Source of the DNA: Nocardioides sp. Root190
GTDB taxonomy: Bacteria; Actinomycetota; Actinomycetes; Propionibacteriales; Nocardioidaceae
NCBI RefSeq assembly: GCF_001428565.1
Contig: NZ_LMIA01000009.1
Location: 948 to 64,947, forward strand
Length of the DNA stretch: 64,000 nucleotides
Direction of reading: 5' to 3'
A model generated the notes under the pieces. That model saw nothing but the letters and a program-made list of their open reading frames with translations, did not search any database and was not told where the DNA came from. How positions within the stretch are numbered: position 1 is the stretch's first letter; each line of letters begins with the position of its first letter. A program made the translations under genes and the position numbers. Below, one piece after another: positions 28,187 through 39,300 of the stretch.

Positions 28187-28374
28187 TGGCACAGCTGAAG
28201 GTCAAGCAGACCAAGTCGAAGATCGGCACGAAGGCCAACCAGCGCGAGACTCTTCGCAGCCTGGGCCTGAAGCGGATCGGCGACGTCGTGATCAAGGAGG
28301 ACCGTCCCGAGATCCGGGGCATGGTCCACACCGTCCGTCACCTGGTGACGGTCGAGGTCGTCGGAGGCAAGTGA
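28186..28374 (+). CDS. rpmD: 50S ribosomal protein L30, 62 aa
   Basis: Small 50S protein with the typical [20 protein letters not shown] and [15 protein letters not shown] segments. Starts at the ATG overlapping the rpsE stop and ends one base before rplO. Confidence 0.96.
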   Translation: MAQLKVKQTKSKIGTKANQRETLRSLGLKRIGDVVIKEDRPEIRGMVHTVRHLVTVEVVGGK

Positions 28375-28375
28375 A

Positions 28376-28816
28376 ATGACGCTCAAGCTGCACCACCTGC
28401 GCCCCGCGCCGGGTGCCAAGACCGCCAAGACCCGCGTTGGTCGTGGTGAGGGATCCAAGGGCAAGACCTCCGGTCGTGGTACCAAGGGCACCAAGGCCCG
28501 GTACCAGGTCCCGGTCGCGTTCGAGGGTGGCCAGATGCCGCTGCACATGCGGCTGCCGAAGCTCAAGGGCTTCCGGAACCCCTTCAAGGTGACCTTCCAG
28601 GTCGTCAACCTCGACCGGATCAGCTCGCTGTTCCCCGAGGGTGGCGACGTCACCCCGGAGACGCTGGTCGCCAAGGGTGCGGTCCGCAAGGGCCACCCCG
28701 TCAAGGTGCTCGGCCAGGGTGACCTGACGGTCAAGGTCTCGGTGAGCGCGGACGCGTTCTCGGCCTCGGCCAAGGAAAAGATCGAAGGCGCTGGCGGGAC
28801 CGTCACGGTTCTGTGA
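28376..28816 (+). CDS. rplO: 50S ribosomal protein L15, 146 aa
   Basis: Late assembly protein. The Gly/Arg/Lys-rich N-terminal part ([19 protein letters not shown]) and the [18 protein letters not shown] motif are diagnostic. It is the last ribosomal gene before a strong hairpin at 28823-28864 and secY. Confidence 0.97.
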   Translation: MTLKLHHLRPAPGAKTAKTRVGRGEGSKGKTSGRGTKGTKARYQVPVAFEGGQMPLHMRLPKLKGFRNPFKVTFQVVNLDRISSLFPEGGDVTPETLVAKGAVRKGHPVKVLGQGDLTVKVSVSADAFSASAKEKIEGAGGTVTVL

Positions 28817-28822
28817 TGCGCC

Positions 28823-28864
28823 GCAAGGGGCGCGGTGACCTCGCCAGGTCGCCGCGCCCCTTGC
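28823..28864 (+). terminator. Strong hairpin between rplO and secY (terminator or attenuator)
   Basis: An 18-bp stem beginning GCAAGGGGCGCGG closes over a 6-base loop (TCGCCA) and pairs perfectly except for one T:G pair. No T-run follows, as is common in high-GC actinobacterial terminators. It begins 6 bases after the rplO stop. It should separate the ribosomal genes from secY, or attenuate transcription into secY-adk-map. Confidence 0.7.
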
Positions 28865-28962
28865 GTATCCCCATGCCCTGTCACGGTCCTGTGATGGCGT
28901 GGGGACCCCCCTGTTAGGCTTCCCGCTGGTCACAAGGCCAGTAGCAAGAGAAGAGGACCTGA

Positions 28963-30276
28963 GTGCTCAGCGCGTTCGTGAACGCCTTCCGGACCCCGGA
29001 CCTGCGGCGCAAGCTGCTGTTCGTCCTCCTGGTCATCGTGATCTTCCGGGCCGGCTCGCAGATCCCCGCCCCCGGGGTGCACGTCTCCAACGTCGAGAAG
29101 TGCATCGACGTCGTCCAGGAAGGCAGCAACGCCAGTCTCTACAGCCTGGTGAACCTGTTCTCAGGTGGAGCGCTGCTGCAGCTGACGATCTTCGCGCTCG
29201 GCATCATGCCGTACATCACCGCGAGCATCATCCTGCAGCTGCTCGTCGTGGTGATCCCGCGCCTGGAGACCCTCAAGAAGGAGGGGCAGGCCGGTCAGAC
29301 CAAGATCACGCAGTACACCCGCTACCTCACGCTCGGCCTCGCCGTGCTGCAGGCCACCGGCATCGTCGCGCTGGCCCGCACCGGCAATCTCCTGCAGGGC
29401 TGTGACAACACGCTCTATCCGTTGTTGCACGACAACGGGACCTCGACCTTCCTGGTGATGGTCGTGACCATGACCGCGGGAACCGCCGTGATCATGTGGC
29501 TCGGCGAGCTGATCACCGAGCGCGGCGTCGGCAACGGCATGTCGATCCTGATCTTCACCCAGGTCGTGGCGACCTTCCCTGCGTCGTTGTGGCAGGTCAA
29601 GATCAGCCAGGGCTGGTGGACCTTCGGCGTCGTGGTCGTGATCGGACTGGTGCTGGTCGCAGCGGTCATCTTCATCGAGCAGGCGCAGCGCCGGATCCCG
29701 GTGCAGTACGCCCGACGCATGGTCGGCCGCAAGATGTTCGGCGGCAGCTCGACCTACATCCCGCTCAAGGTGAACCAGGCCGGCATCATCCCGGTCATCT
29801 TCGCCAGCTCCTTGCTGTACCTGCCCGCCATGGCGGTGCAGTTCAACCAGGAGGATCCGAACCAGATCATCCGGTGGGTCAACGAGTACCTCGTCGACCA
29901 GGGTCACCCGATCCACATGGCCGCGTACTTCCTGCTCATCATCTTCTTCACCTACTTCTACGTGTCGATCACCTTCAACCCGCAAGAGGTGGCCGACAAC
30001 ATGAAGAAGTACGGCGGCTTCATCCCCGGAATCCGGGCGGGCAAGCCGACCCAGGACTACCTGTCCTACGTCCTGTCCCGCATCACGTTGCCGGGCGCTC
30101 TCTACCTGGGTCTGATCTCGCTCGTACCGCTGATCGCGTTCGTGCTGATCGATGCCAACCAGAACTTCCCGTTCGGTGGCACCTCCATCCTGATCATGGT
30201 GGGCGTCGCGCTCGACACGGTGAAGCAGATCGAGAGCCAGCTCCAGCAGCGCAACTATGAAGGATTCTTGCGTTGA
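28963..30276 (+). CDS. secY: Protein translocase subunit SecY, 437 aa
   Basis: Channel subunit of the Sec translocon with ten membrane helices. Family motifs seen are the second-helix region IFALGIMPYITASIILQLL, the GMSILIFTQV region and the cytoplasmic loop RIPVQYARRMVGRK. Start is GTG at 28963 after AAGAGGACC. The gene is tightly linked to adk, whose TTG start overlaps the secY stop. Confidence 0.97.
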   Translation: MLSAFVNAFRTPDLRRKLLFVLLVIVIFRAGSQIPAPGVHVSNVEKCIDVVQEGSNASLYSLVNLFSGGALLQLTIFALGIMPYITASIILQLLVVVIPRLETLKKEGQAGQTKITQYTRYLTLGLAVLQATGIVALARTGNLLQGCDNTLYPLLHDNGTSTFLVMVVTMTAGTAVIMWLGELITERGVGNGMSILIFTQVVATFPASLWQVKISQGWWTFGVVVVIGLVLVAAVIFIEQAQRRIPVQYARRMVGRKMFGGSSTYIPLKVNQAGIIPVIFASSLLYLPAMAVQFNQEDPNQIIRWVNEYLVDQGHPIHMAAYFLLIIFFTYFYVSITFNPQEVADNMKKYGGFIPGIRAGKPTQDYLSYVLSRITLPGALYLGLISLVPLIAFVLIDANQNFPFGGTSILIMVGVALDTVKQIESQLQQRNYEGFLR

Positions 30277-30848
30277 GGCTTTTGATCATGGGCCCCCCGG
30301 GCGCCGGCAAGGGCACCCAGGCCACGGCTGTTGCCGAGCACTTCGGCATCCCGGCCATCTCCACCGGTGACATCTTCCGGGCCAACGTCGGCCAGGGCAC
30401 GCCGCTGGGCGTCGAGGCCAAGCGCTACATGGACGCTGGCGAGTACGTCCCGGACGAGGTCACCAACAACATGGTCCGCAGCCGGATCGCGGAGTCGGAC
30501 GCCGGCGCGGGGTTCCTCCTCGACGGCTACCCCCGCACCCTGGCCCAGGTCACCGAGCTCGACTCGATGATCCAGGCCACCGGTCACCAGCTCGACGCCG
30601 TCCTCGTCCTCACCGTCGACCAGGAGGCCGTCGTCACTCGCCTGCTCAAGCGGGCCGAGATCGAGGGTCGCGCCGATGACACCGAGGACGTCATCCGGCG
30701 CCGCCTCGAGGTCTACGCCGCGGAGACCGAGCCCCTGATCGCCGTCTACGGTGGTCGCGGCCTGGTCGTCTCGGTCGACGGCATGGGCGAGATCGCCGAC
30801 GTCCAGCAGCGGATCTTCGCCGCTCTGGACGACGTTCCCGAGAGCTGA
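30273..30848 (+). CDS. adk: Adenylate kinase, short-lid form, 191 aa
   Basis: Catalyses ATP + AMP to 2 ADP. The P-loop GPPGAGKGTQ is at residues 7-16 and the DGYPRT AMP-binding motif is present. The LID domain is short, so the protein is about 191 aa as in other actinobacteria. It starts with TTG, overlapping the secY stop (TTGA). Confidence 0.96.
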   Translation: MRLLIMGPPGAGKGTQATAVAEHFGIPAISTGDIFRANVGQGTPLGVEAKRYMDAGEYVPDEVTNNMVRSRIAESDAGAGFLLDGYPRTLAQVTELDSMIQATGHQLDAVLVLTVDQEAVVTRLLKRAEIEGRADDTEDVIRRRLEVYAAETEPLIAVYGGRGLVVSVDGMGEIADVQQRIFAALDDVPES

Positions 30849-30871
30849 ACCGGCTCCCGCCGGACCGGACG

Positions 30872-31690
30872 TTGTTCAACCAGCGGATCGAGGTCAAGAC
30901 CCCCGACGAGGTGCACGCGATGCGTGCGGCTGGTCTGGTGGTCGCCCGGACCCTGGCGTTGCTCCGCGACGCCGTACGTCCGGGTGTCCGGACCGGTGAC
31001 CTGGACGCCCTCGCCGAGCAGACCATCCGCGAGCAGGGCGCAGTTCCGTCCTTCCTCGGGTACGGCGTGCCGCCGTTCCCCGCGAGCATCTGCGCCTCGG
31101 TCAACGACGAGGTCGTGCACGGCATCCCGGGAGCTCGCGAGCTCGCCGAGGGTGACGTGATCTCCATCGACTGCGGCGCCATCGTCGACGGGTGGCACGG
31201 CGACGCCGCCATCACGGTGCCGGTGGGGGAGATCCCCCCCGACGTCAGTGAGCTGCTGCGCGTGACCGAGGAGTCGCTGTGGCGCGGTCTGGCTGCTGCC
31301 CGGGTCGGTGGTCGCGTCGGTGACATCTCGCACGCCGTCCAGTCCTGGGTGGAGTCGCAGGGCGAGTACGGCATCACCGACGGCTACACCGGGCACGGCA
31401 TCGGTTCGCAGATGCACATGGATCCCGACGTCCCGAACAGTGGCCGGCCCGGTCGTGGCCCTCGGCTCAAGGAGGGCATGGCACTCGCCGTCGAGCCGAT
31501 GATCACGCTCGGCACCGATGACTCGCGCATCGCCGCCGACGAGTGGACCGTCGTGACCACCGACGGCTCCTGGGCGGCTCACTTCGAGCACACCTTCGCC
31601 CTCACCGAGCGCGGCGTGTGGGTCCTGACCGCCGAGGACGGCGGTCGGGAACGGCTCGAGGCGCTCGGTGTCGCGTTCGGCGGTCCCTGA
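30872..31690 (+). CDS. map: Methionine aminopeptidase type I, 272 aa
   Basis: Removes the initiator methionine. The five metal ligands are recognisable: the Asp residues of ISIDCGAIVDGWHGDAA, the His of GYTGHGIGSQMH, and the Glu residues of VEPMI and EHTFAL. The TTG start at 30872 gives FNQRIEVKTPDEV, the expected N-terminus; the ribosome binding site is weak. In many bacteria infA follows directly, but here a siderophore locus does. Confidence 0.95.
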   Translation: MFNQRIEVKTPDEVHAMRAAGLVVARTLALLRDAVRPGVRTGDLDALAEQTIREQGAVPSFLGYGVPPFPASICASVNDEVVHGIPGARELAEGDVISIDCGAIVDGWHGDAAITVPVGEIPPDVSELLRVTEESLWRGLAAARVGGRVGDISHAVQSWVESQGEYGITDGYTGHGIGSQMHMDPDVPNSGRPGRGPRLKEGMALAVEPMITLGTDDSRIAADEWTVVTTDGSWAAHFEHTFALTERGVWVLTAEDGGRERLEALGVAFGGP

Positions 31691-31719
31691 TCACCTGCTG
31701 AGCGGACTTGCGTCGATGA

Positions 31720-31735
31720 ATAAGGTAAGCCTTAT
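31720..31735 (+). promoter_or_regulatory. DtxR/IdeR-type iron box upstream of the siderophore operon
   Basis: ATAAGG-TAAG-CCTTAT is a perfect inverted repeat with a 4-base spacer, matching the TTAGGTTAGGCTAACCTAA-type iron box. It is preceded by GATGA (31715-31719). It ends 9 bases before the dhbA ATG (31745), so a bound repressor would block the promoter or the first bases of the transcript. This predicts repression by an iron-loaded DtxR-family regulator, which is not encoded in the window. Confidence 0.85.
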
Positions 31736-31744
31736 CATCATCAC

Positions 31745-32536
31745 ATGATTGCTCGCGCGGCCGTGGGGGGCGCGGTCCTGGTGACCGGCGCCGCTTCCGG
31801 CATCGGCCGCGCGGTGGTCGAGCTGCTGGTTCGCAGCGACATTCCCGTCGCCGCGCTGGACCGATCCGTCGACGGGCTCGCCGACCTCGCCGATCACGCC
31901 CGTCGGGTGGACGGCGCCACCGGGCGCGCACGGCTGGAGACCTTCGTGGTCGACGTGAGTGACCCGGCAGCCGTGCGGGAGGCCTTCGTCGGCGCCGAGG
32001 CGTCGCTCGGGCAGCTGGGTGGCGTCGTCTCGGCGGCCGGCATCCTCGAGACCGGCGGGATCGACGAGGTCACCGAGGACTCCTGGCACCGCCACCTCGC
32101 CGTCAATGCCGGCGGAGTGATGCACTGCCTTCGCGGCGCATCGCAGCACCTGCGCAGTGGTGGGGCCGTGGTCGTCGTCGGCTCCAACGCCGCTCGGGTG
32201 CCTCGGACCGGGATGGTGGCCTACGCCGCATCCAAGGCGGCAGCGGCGGCTGCAGCGCGCTCGGCCGGGCTCGAGCTGGCCGCCCGCGGCATCCGTTGCA
32301 ACATCGTCGAGCCGGGGTCGACCGACACCCCGATGCAGCGTGATCTCTGGACTGACCCGGACGTGGGAGCATCACGTGCCGTGCTCGGTGACCCCGAGCA
32401 GTTCCGGATCGGCATCCCGTTGGGGCGCATCGCCGCGCCCGAGGACGTGGCTGCCGTGGTGGGGTTCCTGTTGTCGGACGCTGCGCGGCATGTGACGCTG
32501 CAACAGATGTTCGTCGACGGAGGAGCTTCCCTGTGA
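31745..32536 (+). CDS. dhbA: 2,3-dihydro-2,3-dihydroxybenzoate dehydrogenase, 263 aa
   Basis: Short-chain dehydrogenase that oxidises 2,3-dihydro-2,3-dihydroxybenzoate to 2,3-dihydroxybenzoate with NAD. The cofactor motif TGAASGIG (residues 14-21) and the catalytic YAASK are present; SNAARVPRTGMVAYAASK closely follows EntA/DhbA proteins. First gene of the dhbACEB-NRPS operon, under the iron box. The stop overlaps the dhbC start by 4 bases (GTGA). Confidence 0.93.
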   Translation: MIARAAVGGAVLVTGAASGIGRAVVELLVRSDIPVAALDRSVDGLADLADHARRVDGATGRARLETFVVDVSDPAAVREAFVGAEASLGQLGGVVSAAGILETGGIDEVTEDSWHRHLAVNAGGVMHCLRGASQHLRSGGAVVVVGSNAARVPRTGMVAYAASKAAAAAAARSAGLELAARGIRCNIVEPGSTDTPMQRDLWTDPDVGASRAVLGDPEQFRIGIPLGRIAAPEDVAAVVGFLLSDAARHVTLQQMFVDGGASL

Positions 32537-33725
32537 CCGACCACGACCCCGCCCTGGTGAGCAGGACCCCGATCACCCCGGCGGCCCTGACCGCCCGCCC
32601 GCTGCTGTTCGCCTCCGGCCAGGACGCGTACGTCGCCAGTCGGATCGTCCGGACCCTCCAGACCCCTGACGGGGCCGATCCTGCGTGGGCCGAGGACGTC
32701 ATCGCTGCGCTGGAGCCGGGGGAGCGGGCCATGTGTGCGCTGTCCTTCGCCTCGGGTGCGCCCGGCATCGCGCACCGCGTGATCGGCGCCGAGCGCGCAC
32801 TGCTCCGCCCGGAGCAGGACCTGACGATCGAGCGGCACTACGACGTGACCGCCTTCCCGACCGCCACTGAGTACGCCGCCATGGTCGAGGTCGCCCTGGC
32901 GAAGATCGCCGACGGCTCGCTCCACAAGGTCGTGCTCGGCCGCTGCCTCGACGTCGTGAGCACGCCGGCCCTGGTGCCGGCCGAGATCATCGACCGACTC
33001 CTGACGACCCGTCCGGGTCGCTACGTGTTCAGTCTCCCGCTGGTCCCGGGCGACGACGCCAACGAGGACGGCCTCCCGCTCGACGGCGCGATCCTTGTCG
33101 GTGCCAGCCCGGAGCTGCTCGTGCGTCGCGACGGTCTCGAGATCGCCTGCACGCCGCTGGCGGGTTCGGTGCCCCGCTCCGAGGACCCCGCTGAGGACGC
33201 GCGTCGGGCTGCGGGTCTGCAGAACTCGGCCAAGGACCTCGCCGAGCACGCCTTCGTGGTGGAGGCCATCGTGCACGCGTTGAAGGACGTGTGCGTCGAG
33301 ATCGAGTACCCCGCCACCCCGGAGCTGATGTCGACCGACACGGTCTGGCACCTCGCCACCCCCATCCACGCCCGGCTCGCCGACGTCGCCGACGGCCCGA
33401 GTGCCCTGCGGCTGGCCCAGATCCTGCACCCGACCCCTGCGGTCGGCGGCGTTCCGACCGCGGCGGCCAACGCCGTGATCGCCGACCTCGAGGGAGACCT
33501 CCGCGACTGGTTCGCCGGCTGCGTGGGCTGGGTCGACGCCAACGGGGACGGCGAGTTCGCGGTGACGATCCGTGCTGCCGTGCTCGACGGCCCCAAGCTG
33601 CGCCTGTTCGCCGGGGCGGGCATCGTCGCCGGTTCCGACCCCGCCTCCGAGGTCCGTGAGACCGGCGCCAAGCTCGCCACGATGGCCCGCGTCACCGGCT
33701 TCACCCCACCCGGGTCGGCCTCGGG

Positions 33726-33729
<4 letters not shown>
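32533..33729 (+). CDS. dhbC: Isochorismate synthase, 398 aa
   Basis: Converts chorismate to isochorismate, the first committed step of 2,3-DHB synthesis. Chorismate-binding family motifs are present: HKVVLGRCLDV, VGASPELLVRRDG, TPLAGSVPR and LHPTPAVGGVPT. Length matches DhbC/EntC. GTG start overlaps the dhbA stop and its own stop overlaps the dhbE start. Confidence 0.94.
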
Positions 33730-35396
<1,667 letters not shown>

Positions 35397-35397
35397 G

Positions 35398-36312
35398 ATG
35401 TCCCTGCCCCCGTCGATCGACTACGCCACCCCCGACCTGGCCGACTTCCCGGCCAGCCGTGCCGGCTGGGAGCTGTCGCCCGACCGGGCAGCGGTGCTGG
35501 TGCACGACCTCCAGCTCTACTTCACGCGGCCCTACGCCCCGGACTGCGCTGCCTTCCTGCAGACCGTCCGGCGTACGGCGCAGATCCTGCGGGCAGCCCG
35601 CGGCGCGGGGATCCCGGTCTACTACACGGCCCAGCGGGGCAACCAGGACCAGCAGGCGCGCGGACTCCAGCGCGACCTCTGGGGGCCGGGCATGCAGGCG
35701 GTCCCCGAGCACACCGACATCATCGAGGCGGTCGCGCCGGCGCCGGGCGAGCGGGTCCTCGTCAAGCACCGCTACAGCGCCTTCGCGGGCAACGAGCTGG
35801 CAGCCGAGCTCGCCGCCCAGGGCCGCGACCAGCTCGTGATCACCGGCGTCTACGCCCACATCGGCATCGCGGCCACGGCCATGGAGGCCTTCCAGCGCGA
35901 GGTCCACCCGTTCGTCGTCGGCGATGCGGTGGCGGACTTCGGTCCCGAGGAGCACGCCCTGGCGTTGCGCCAGATCGCCAGCTGCTGCGGGGTGGTCGTC
36001 GGCGCCGATGCCGTCGTGAGCGTCTTCGAGGCGGCCACGGTCGGGAGCCGCCGAGGCCCCGACACCGGAGTCGGCACAGGCATCGACGACCTGGTCCGGG
36101 CCGAGCTGGTCCTCCACCTCGGCGAGGAGATGGCTGCCCTGACGTTCACGGACGCCGAGACCGACCTGTTCACGCTCGGCCTCGACTCCCTGCGTGCCTT
36201 CGAGGTCCTCGACGTGCTCGCCGATGCGGGTGTCGACGTCGACTTCGGTGCGTTCACCCGCCGACCGACGATCGGGTTCCTCCGCGAGCAGGCGCTCGCC
36301 GTCGCCCACTGA
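35398..36312 (+). CDS. dhbB: Isochorismatase with C-terminal aryl carrier domain (bifunctional), 304 aa
   Basis: The N-terminal domain hydrolyses isochorismate to 2,3-dihydro-DHB. VLVHDLQLYF (catalytic Asp) and VKHRYSAF (Lys) are seen, plus GVYAHIG. The C-terminal ~75 residues form an aryl carrier protein with the phosphopantetheine site LGLDSLR (Ser264). This is the EntB/DhbB architecture. ATG at 35398 follows CAGGAGAGC. The stop shares one base with the NRPS start. Confidence 0.94.
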   Translation: MSLPPSIDYATPDLADFPASRAGWELSPDRAAVLVHDLQLYFTRPYAPDCAAFLQTVRRTAQILRAARGAGIPVYYTAQRGNQDQQARGLQRDLWGPGMQAVPEHTDIIEAVAPAPGERVLVKHRYSAFAGNELAAELAAQGRDQLVITGVYAHIGIAATAMEAFQREVHPFVVGDAVADFGPEEHALALRQIASCCGVVVGADAVVSVFEAATVGSRRGPDTGVGTGIDDLVRAELVLHLGEEMAALTFTDAETDLFTLGLDSLRAFEVLDVLADAGVDVDFGAFTRRPTIGFLREQALAVAH

Positions 36313-39300
36313 TGGTCGGGCCGACGCCCACGCCCGGCGAGGAGTGGCTGCCCCTCGCGGCTGCGCAGGAGGGACTGCTCTTCGCCCACCAGCTCGCGCC
36401 GGACAACCCCTGCTGCACGACCGCGGAGGTCGTCGAGCTGGTCGGGCCCATCGATGCCGGAGCGCTCCGCACGGCCCACGAGCGTGCCTACGCCGAGTTC
36501 GAGCAGGTCCGCGTCGAGCTGGCACTCACCCCCGAGGGACCCCGGCAGCGGGTGGGGCCTGCGCCCGCCGTACCCCTGCCGGTCGTGGACGTCGCCGACG
36601 ACGCCGCCGCGCAGGCGTGGCTGGACGCCGACGTCGCGGTGCCGTTCACGCTGATCGGCGACCAGGCGACTGACCGGGCGGCTGCGGGGCTGGTCAGGTC
36701 GGCGCTGCTGAGGCTTCCGGACGGGCGCTGCTGGTGGTACCACGCGGCGCACCACGTGATCGCCGACGGTTTCGGTGCCCAGCAGCTGCTGCGCCGGATC
36801 GCCGCGCACCACGACGCCGTCCTCCTCGGTGAGGTGGCGTCGGCCGAGGAGATCGCCTCCCTCGCGGAGGTGGTGGCCGAGGACCGCGCCCGCGACGACA
36901 CAGCGGCCCTCGCTGCCTGGGACGCGCGACTGGCTGACCTGTCCACGCCCGCCGGCGCAGTCGCCCTCGCCGGCAGGCAGGCCGCCCCCGCGGCGCGCGC
37001 CCTGCGGGAGGTCGCCGTGCTCGACGAGGAGGTGCAGGCCGCGATCGTCCGGGGCGCGCGCCGGCTCGGGGTCGCCTGGCCCGACCTGGTCACCGCAGCC
37101 ATCGGGGCCTACCTCGCACGGATGGCCGGGCTCCCGGCGACGCGGATCGGACTGCCGCTGATGAACCGTGCCCTGCCGGGCGTCGGGCAGCTCGCCGCGG
37201 CACGCACGGTGTGCACCGCGATGAACGTGCTGCCGGTGACGGTTCCCGCCGACGGATCCCTGGCCGACACCCTGCGGGCGACATCGGAGGAGCAGCGCGC
37301 CATCCGAGCCCACCCCTTCCTCCGGCAGGAGCGACTCCAGCGCAGCCTGGCCCGGTCCCGGCCCGGCACCCAGCTGTTCGGTGCTCAGCTCAACGTCATC
37401 CCGTTCGACCTCGAGCTGGCGCTGGGAGGAGTCCGCGGCACGATCCGCAACCTCACCGCCGGACCGGTCGAGGACATGACGATCGGGCTGCGAGGCGCAC
37501 CGGGGCGCGGCCGCGCCGTACGTCTCGAGATCGACGCCCACCCGCAGCTGTACGACGCCGGGGAGATCTCGGCGCACGCCGCGCGCCTCACCGCGTGGCT
37601 GGTGACCGTGGCCGGTGCGGACCCGGACAGCCGGATCGCGGACCTGCCGCTGGTCACACCGACCGAGCGGGCGGTGCTGGAAGGCTTCAACCGCACCGCC
37701 CGCGAGCACGTCCCGCACACGCTGGGCCGACGCTTCGTCGACCTGGCCCGGCTGATGCCGGACGCGCCGGCGCTGATCCACGGCGAGCAGACCCGCACCT
37801 ACGGCGAGCTCCTGACCCGGGCCCGGCAGATCGCTGCCGGCCTCCGCGCCCGGGGTGTCGGTGTCGGCGACGTGGTGGGCGTCGCGCTGCCGCGCGGCCT
37901 CGGCCTCTACGAGACGGTCCACGCGGTGCAGCTCCTCGGTGCGGTCTACCTGCCGCTCGACCCCGACCTTCCCGCCCAGCGGACCGCGATGATGCTCGAG
38001 GACGCCGAGGTGCGCGTGGTGGTCGACGACCCGGACGCCCTGGTGGAGCCGGTCGATCCGCAGGACACGAGCGTCCACGACGACCCCTCGGGTGCGGCGT
38101 ACCTCCTGTTCACCTCGGGCTCAACGGGTCGCCCCAAGGGCGTGCAGGTCGGCCACGCGGCGATCGACAACCGGCTGGCGTGGATGCAGCGGCACTTCGA
38201 CCTCCGGCCGGGGGAGCGGGTCCTCCACAAGACGCCGATCTCCTTCGACGTCTCCGTGTGGGAGCTGTTCTGGCCGCTGCAGGTTGGTGGGTGTGTGGTG
38301 ATTGCCGATCCGGGAGCCCACCGGGACCCCCGTCAGCTGGCCGACCTGGTCGTCGACGGCGGTGTCGACGTCCTGCACTTCGTTCCCTCGATGCTGCGGG
38401 CCTTCCTCGCGGACCGGGTCAGCCGGGAGCGGGTGCGCGGCGCGCAGGTGCGCGCCGTCGTCTGCAGCGGGGAAGCACTGACGCCCGACCTCGTGGACGG
38501 GTGCGTGAGGTGGTTCGGCGTGACGCCGACCAATCTCTACGGTCCGACCGAGGCCGCGGTGGACGTCACCGTGTGGGAGTGTGCGGCCGACGACACCGGT
38601 CCGGTGCCGATCGGCCGGCCGATCGACAACACCACCTGCCACGTGCTCGACCCCGCGGGTCGTCCCGTCCCGATCGGTGTCGTCGGCGAGCTGTGGCTCG
38701 GCGGCGTCCAGCTGGCCGACTGCTACGTCGGCAGGCCGGACCTCACCGCCGAGCGGTTCGTCGAGCTCGACCTTCCCGGGGGCCGCCGGCGGCTGTACCG
38801 GACCGGAGACCTCGTCGCGTGGCGCACCGACGGAGCGCTGCGGTACCTCGGTCGCACGGACGACCAGGTCAAGGTCCGTGGGCAACGGATCGAGCTGGGC
38901 GAGATCGAGGCCGTCGTGGCCGGGACGGAGGGCGTCGCGGCCGTCGCCGCCGGAGTGGTCGACGGCCGCCTGGTCGTGTGGTTCGTCCCCGACGACGGTG
39001 TCGACGACCGCACGGGCGCGGAACGACTGCGCCGTCGCGCGGCCGAGCACCTGCCGGACTCGTGGCTGCCGAGCCACGTCCTGCCGGTCGACCAGATGCC
39101 CCTCGGCGCCAGTGGCAAGACCGACCGGGCGCGGCTGGCGCGGATCGCGCCGCTGACCCTGACCGACGCCGACGCCGAGGCTCCCGGCAGCCTGCTGGAG
39201 GAGCGGCTGTGCGTGCTGTTCGGGGAGGTGCTGGGAGTCGATCGGGTCGGCCCCGAGGCCGACTTCTTCGCCCACGGCGGTGACTCCCTCGGCGTCCTGC

